Part shown: in pieces, positions 48,501-54,300 of the stretch | How the letters are laid out: every line of letters begins with the position of its first letter | Position numbering within the stretch: the stretch's first letter is position 1 | NCBI RefSeq assembly: GCF_032854445.1 | Contig: NC_088306.1 | Span: forward strand, 20,801,764 to 20,865,763 | Length of the DNA stretch: 64,000 nucleotides | Source: Liolophura sinensis | Lineage: Eukaryota; Mollusca; Polyplacophora; Chitonida; Chitonidae | Direction: 5' to 3' | Made by a program: the position numbers and the translations under genes | Notes under the pieces: model-generated | Database searches by the model: none | The model's input: the letters and a program-made list of their open reading frames with translations, nothing else | What the model was told of the DNA's origin: nothing

Positions 48501-51315
48501 CCTGATTTGAATCCCACAGGGCATCCTCCTGTAGAGGAGAGAACACAGTATTCCGCTGGCTTGAGGTGGGTCGATGGGCGCCCACACAGAACCAAGTGAG
48601 TCGCATTTCCATCCAGGTGGGTCATATTCAGTCCAATCATTGCAAACCCGAAGGTCGCCGTAATCTCTGTGAAATCTATAAAGTAAACGCATATAAAGTA
48701 ATCCGCGTAATAGTACTAAATCACTAAATCTCGGTAAAACGGCGAGATATCACCAAATATGATGAATCTGCAGTGTCACTAAATACAATGAATCCGCATA
48801 ATATATCTAAATTTCGGTAAAACGGTCAGATATCACTGATTAAGGTCAGTCTGCACGGTATCACTAAATACAGCGAATCCGCATAATATTACTAAATTAC
48901 GGGAAAACGGCGAGATATCACTAAATACGGTTAAAACTCCTTATTATAATACAGATAATACAGGCTCTCGGATGTGATATCGGGAGTATCCGAACAGTTT
49001 AAACGTAAAAGAAGATAACCTGCGTTCAGGCCAAGACACGGCATTCATACAATTTTTAAAAACTTTTTCTATAAATTTGCATTTGGCCTGTCAACTTTGT
49101 GATAGTTAACTTCTTCTACACGTACCTTCATACATGTATGCCTGTATCCCAAACAATTGGAGGAAAGTATTCAAAATGAAAAATCAAAGTGGATTTGTCA
49201 GTGTATACACCGGAAGTTTTTACCTTCCTCTCCCAGAAGGGATGATATCTAATGTAGATTAAAGTAAGAAGCGGATAGGCAAGGACCGGATATTTCTAAA
49301 TCTGCTTGTGAATTTGTAAATGACTGAAGTACAGAACGACACCGGGCACTTCGTTTTCCTTCCACCGCTAAAAATGACAGCAATCGTATACTGTTGGTGA
49401 AAATTTTATTTACTTTATTTGATTAATGTTTATCAGGAGGGCGATAAGCTGGAATCAAAAAAATACGAGTGTAAATAAAGCAGAAATCCTTTTAAATGAT
49501 AATTGTCAGCCCCAGGTATGTAACACGAAAGACGAAATCATACTTGTCGGACATGAGGTTCTCGGTTTTGGGATTAAGATACTGTACTGCTTCACGGAAT
49601 TCGACACAGATGTATTGGACGAGGTTCCCGAAAACGACATAGCTTCCTTGGACAGGCTCTGTGATTGCTGAGCATGGGTAGTGTTCAATCCGTCGAAAGT
49701 GGGCGTCGAAAGCGTAGTTGAAATGGACGGGCTCCTGGTAGTCCCCGTAGCTGTAATGGGCAAATGGGGAAATGAGTGCAGCTGCAATGGACAAAGTCAA
49801 AACAGAGAGTAAACAAGGCAGCATAGCACATGTCATTCATTACCCCATGCACTGTGTAATGTGCGATTACAGACTTTTCAATTTTGACTTTTAAACTATC
49901 GAGATAGAGGTATAATAGTATTTCATATGTTCTTTTCGTTGGAAACCTTGTATGCTGTCTTTTTGTTTGTAATTTTTGTCAGTAGAAAAAAAAGTTACAT
50001 TGACAGCGAATCTGTTTGTTAAGCAAAGGAAGAGACTGCAGTGACAAATATTTATATTAACTGGTGTTTTACGACGTGCACAAGAATATTTCACTTACAC
50101 GACTGCGGCCAGCAACTGTCATATTGTTATGTAAAAGAAGAAGTTACAATGACAATCACTCAATTTAAAGTAAAGGAAAAGGGCTACAATGACAATCAGT
50201 CAAATTGAAGTCAAGGTAAAGGGTTACAATGACAATCAGTCAATTTTAAGTAACGGAAAAGGGCTACAATGACAATTAGTCAATTTAAAGTAAAGGAAAA
50301 GGGTCACAATGACCATCAGTCAATTTAAATAAAGGAGAAGGATTACAATGACAGTTAGTCAATTTAAAGTAAAAGAAGAGGGCTACAATGACAGTCAGTC
50401 AATTTAAAATAGAGGAAGAGGGCTACAATGACAATCAGTCAATTTTAAGTAAAGGAAAAGGGCTACAATGACAATCAGTCAATTTAAAGTAAAGGAAAAG
50501 GGCTACAATGACAATTAGTCAATATAAATAAAGAAAAAGGATTACAATGATAATCAGTGAATTTAAAGTAAAAGAAAATGGCTACAATGACAATCAGTCA
50601 ATTTAAAGTAAAGGAAAAGGGCTAAAATGACAATCAGTCAATTTTAAGTAAAGGAAAAGGGCTACAATGACAATCAGTCAATTTAAAGTAAAGGAAAAGG
50701 GCTACAATGACAATTAGTCAATATAAGTAAAGGAAAAGGATTACAATGATAATCAGTTAATTTAAAGTAAAAGAAGAGGGCTACAATGACAGTCAGTCAA
50801 TTTAAAATAAAGGAAGAGGGCTACAATGACAATCAGTCAATTTTAAGTAAAGGAAAAGGGCTACAATGACAATCAGTCAATTTAAAGTAAAGGAAAAGGG
50901 CTACAATGACAATTAGTCAATATAAATAAAGAAAAAGCATTACAATGATAATCAGTCAATTTAAAGCAAAGGATGAGGTTGCAACAGCAATTAGTCAGTC
51001 AGCTTAAGAAAGAGGTTAGAATGAATACCTCTCTGTTTTTGTAAAGAACAATAAGAGAAGTCATTACAAGGCCCCATCTACCTCACAGACTGTCTTCGTT
51101 CAGGGTTTTTTCTCTTACTTTTACAAGATACCGACAGGTAAGAACAAAGTTTTAGCACTATGCTTGTGCCCTCTAAAACGAAATGATAGATAACAGTTAT
51201 GACTGATATCACCTGTCATGACATGTGTGTTAAGGACGATGGACTTGAAAGGACTATCCTTAAAATCTGCTTAACGCACCAATGAAATAAATAAATAAAT
51301 AAATAAATAAATATA

Positions 51316-51350
<35 letters not shown>

Positions 51351-54300
51351 ACCCTGAATTCTCTTGTAAGTGTGGACAGAGCGTTCAGAATCTCTGGCAC
51401 TCTGCATCATGGTTGTGTCTGGTTCCGCCTAGCCCGGGGCTCGGGGCTGTATAATCAACGTGTTGAATTAGATCGCCACGTTGGATATATGAAGAGTTGC
51501 AATCAGAGCACAACTGAAATACATATTTTGTTATCGACAACTGACATTCTAGCATGGTACACGAATTGAATACTAATTTCACTCAGCCGCATAGTACATA
51601 GCTTGCGTCTGTCCACCACCATTGAAAACTGTTGAATGCTTCTCTTTGCATGATTCAGTTCTATTTTCGTACTTTATATACTTTCTTGGCCGTACGATTA
51701 TTGATGTGGAACGTTTATTTTGGTTATGGCTGGTACACGAGTATCTGTTTCGACGCAAAGATTAATATTGCTCGTCAGTATGTATGTACTCTATTATTCA
51801 ACAACAAACCTTTCTCCTAATTAAAATACGTGTGTACAAGTATACGATTGATGCTTCTGAAATAAGTTAGTTATGGACTCTTGTGGTTTGTTGGTCACGT
51901 GATGGTACACGTGAAAAAGCAATTTTTAAAGAAGCCTATGTCGATTAATTGTCCCATCACCAAGTCTCTGCACTTCCAAGCACAAGGTAGTGCGACCACA
52001 CCTAAGCACGAGGTGGTTCAACCACACATAAGTACGAGGTGGTGCAACCACACCTAAGCACGAGGTTGTGCGAGACCCTTAAAACATGAGGTGGTGCCAG
52101 TGCCTCCAAGCACGAGGTAGTGGGAATACCTTCAAAGACTAGGTGGTTCGAGAATCTCCAAACACGAGGTACGGATGATTACCCAATCAGGCACTATGTT
52201 CAACATAAAAATATCAGAATTCATCATTTGCCATCATTTGTTCATACGTACATTATGATGAGTTAATACGTCGTTCTAAACACTGATACAGGCCCGGACT
52301 TAAAGCTGTAGTCAAGTCACAGAGCTAAATTTTACAATATGTTATTATTTAGACATTATTATTAGTATAATTTTAAAGACATGTGGGAAAGATCAAAAGT
52401 CGAACTGCAGTACACCTCAGCCCTACATACTGTAAATCTTTAAGTTTTCGACCTCTAAGGCCTTTTAGAACAAATAGTGATTTGTTTGTGTAACTAAAGA
52501 TGCAAGCTCCATAAAACTGTGCAGATTATTTCTCTCTCCTCCTCCCCATGGTTCTGTATTTGAAAATATTGGTCGAAGCGGTGGTTGAAAATATTCGAAG
52601 AATTAGGGTATTCCATCTACCTTTAGATGACCATCTCTTCAAATTTTCTTGAATATTATTCATATCGATGTCATTAATAAGTCAAGAGTAAAACAGACCC
52701 CAGATTAAGACTTGACCACCCCATTTCTCACGGAGGACAGGTCAATCAGCTTCCGGAACAGGCAATGGAGAACTCGACCGGCTTATCAGCCTTACTTGAT
52801 CGGCCTCTACTACACATGGGGACATACCTTTAGTACAGTTTACCCCAGAAAATCCATCTTTACACGTGATACAGTCAGCATCTGCAAAGAGAAAGAAATC
52901 GTAATTTACATTGCCTATATTTCTTCTTGCATTTCTCAATGGTCAAGATTGCTTCTGGCATTTAGCGATAGTCAAGATAGCAACGTTTTACCTCGGTATA
53001 TACTGTGAATGTGTAAACCGATCTTGCAGATAAGGTCTAAAATGTATTTCGTAAACGTTTCCTTTTTTGTTAATTCTGCTGTAGTTAATGTTTTATTTTC
53101 GCCACGCGAGCTGTTTACATGTAGGCGTTTGCCAGTTTTGGTTCAGACCAAGCTTTTTACAAGAAATTTTAATTTTTGGGACAATGGTGAAAGAAGTGAT
53201 TGAGTGAGTGAGTGAAAGTTTTAACGTCGCTTTCAACAATATTTCAGTTTTATCGCGACAATAAAACGTCAAGTAGTCGATCTACTACGGATAATTCATT
53301 TACTATTCAGTCAAAAAAGGACATCAGAAGTCACATAACAAACACAGACGGTTGTTTAAAATCACAGCTTTCCTGCCATACCAATGGTAGAGAGAAAATC
53401 AAAAATAGTATCACTTTCTACAGAATTGAAAAGTTCTGCAAGAGAGCTCACGTGATAAAAGGAATCTCGTGCAGGAGCAAAGTCGCCACAGTCAAGCAAT
53501 ATGTGCTTGACTGTGAACCGTTGATCACAAGCAAAGCAATGAGGAGCATCTTCTCCTTTCAACAAATACCCATGCGTAGCACGTGTGTGGCCGATACGAC
53601 ACCTCCTCAAAATGCAAGAGCGGAGACGATGCCGTGAAAGGAAAGGTGCTGGACCAACAAACTGACGAATATCATGCAGTTTGTTGGTTGTCTGGTCATC
53701 CCATTGAGCCTGAAACAAGCGCTTGATATAGGAGCAAATAAGTGAACGCGTCCGAATATGGAACGTCAGTTTGGGTAGTAACGGAATGCAGAGCCGCCTT
53801 AGCGGCTTCATCTGCAGCAGTATTCCCAGGGATACCCATATGCCCGAGCACCCAACAAAAGACAATGATAAAATCTTCATTAAGTCGTTTAAACATCTCC
53901 CTGATAGATAGAATGTCTGGATATACAGGCGAACTAGCCCGAATTGCCTGGAGGCAGGAAAGGGAGTCAGAGCAGATGAGAATTCTGCTACCTCTGAGCT
54001 CTGGGCTGGACCGAAGTGTGCACAAAATTGCCTTGGCATCCGCAGTAAATACAGAACAGGAATTAAAGCTTGGTGATATACTGTAAGGATAGTTTAGTTC
54101 TTCGAAGCTCCAGGGGAGGCTGGTTTGCCTCAACATACAGACCCGCCGCAGGAGAGGTACGGAAAGCACCTAAGCACAACCGTAGGGCCTGGTGGTGTAC
54201 AGTATTGAGTTTCTTCAATTGGGAGCGTGACGCACCTCCAGAAACACTGCACGCATAGTCTAGCTTAGAACGAATCAGTGCTCGATATAGCTGAAGTAGG

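Noticed and set aside
48498-48692. Frame reading [14 protein letters not shown] in the RTK exon 4 region
   Set aside because: Phase does not match neighbouring exons, whereas the adjacent frame gives the ApeC motif with correct phases.
49492-49836. 114-codon minus ORF with signal-like start
   Set aside because: The apparent signal lies upstream of a strong acceptor, and its frame does not join the next RTK exon; kept only as a finding about dual frames.
50125-51000. CRISPR-like array
   Set aside because: Direct repeats without unique spacers, in an animal intron.
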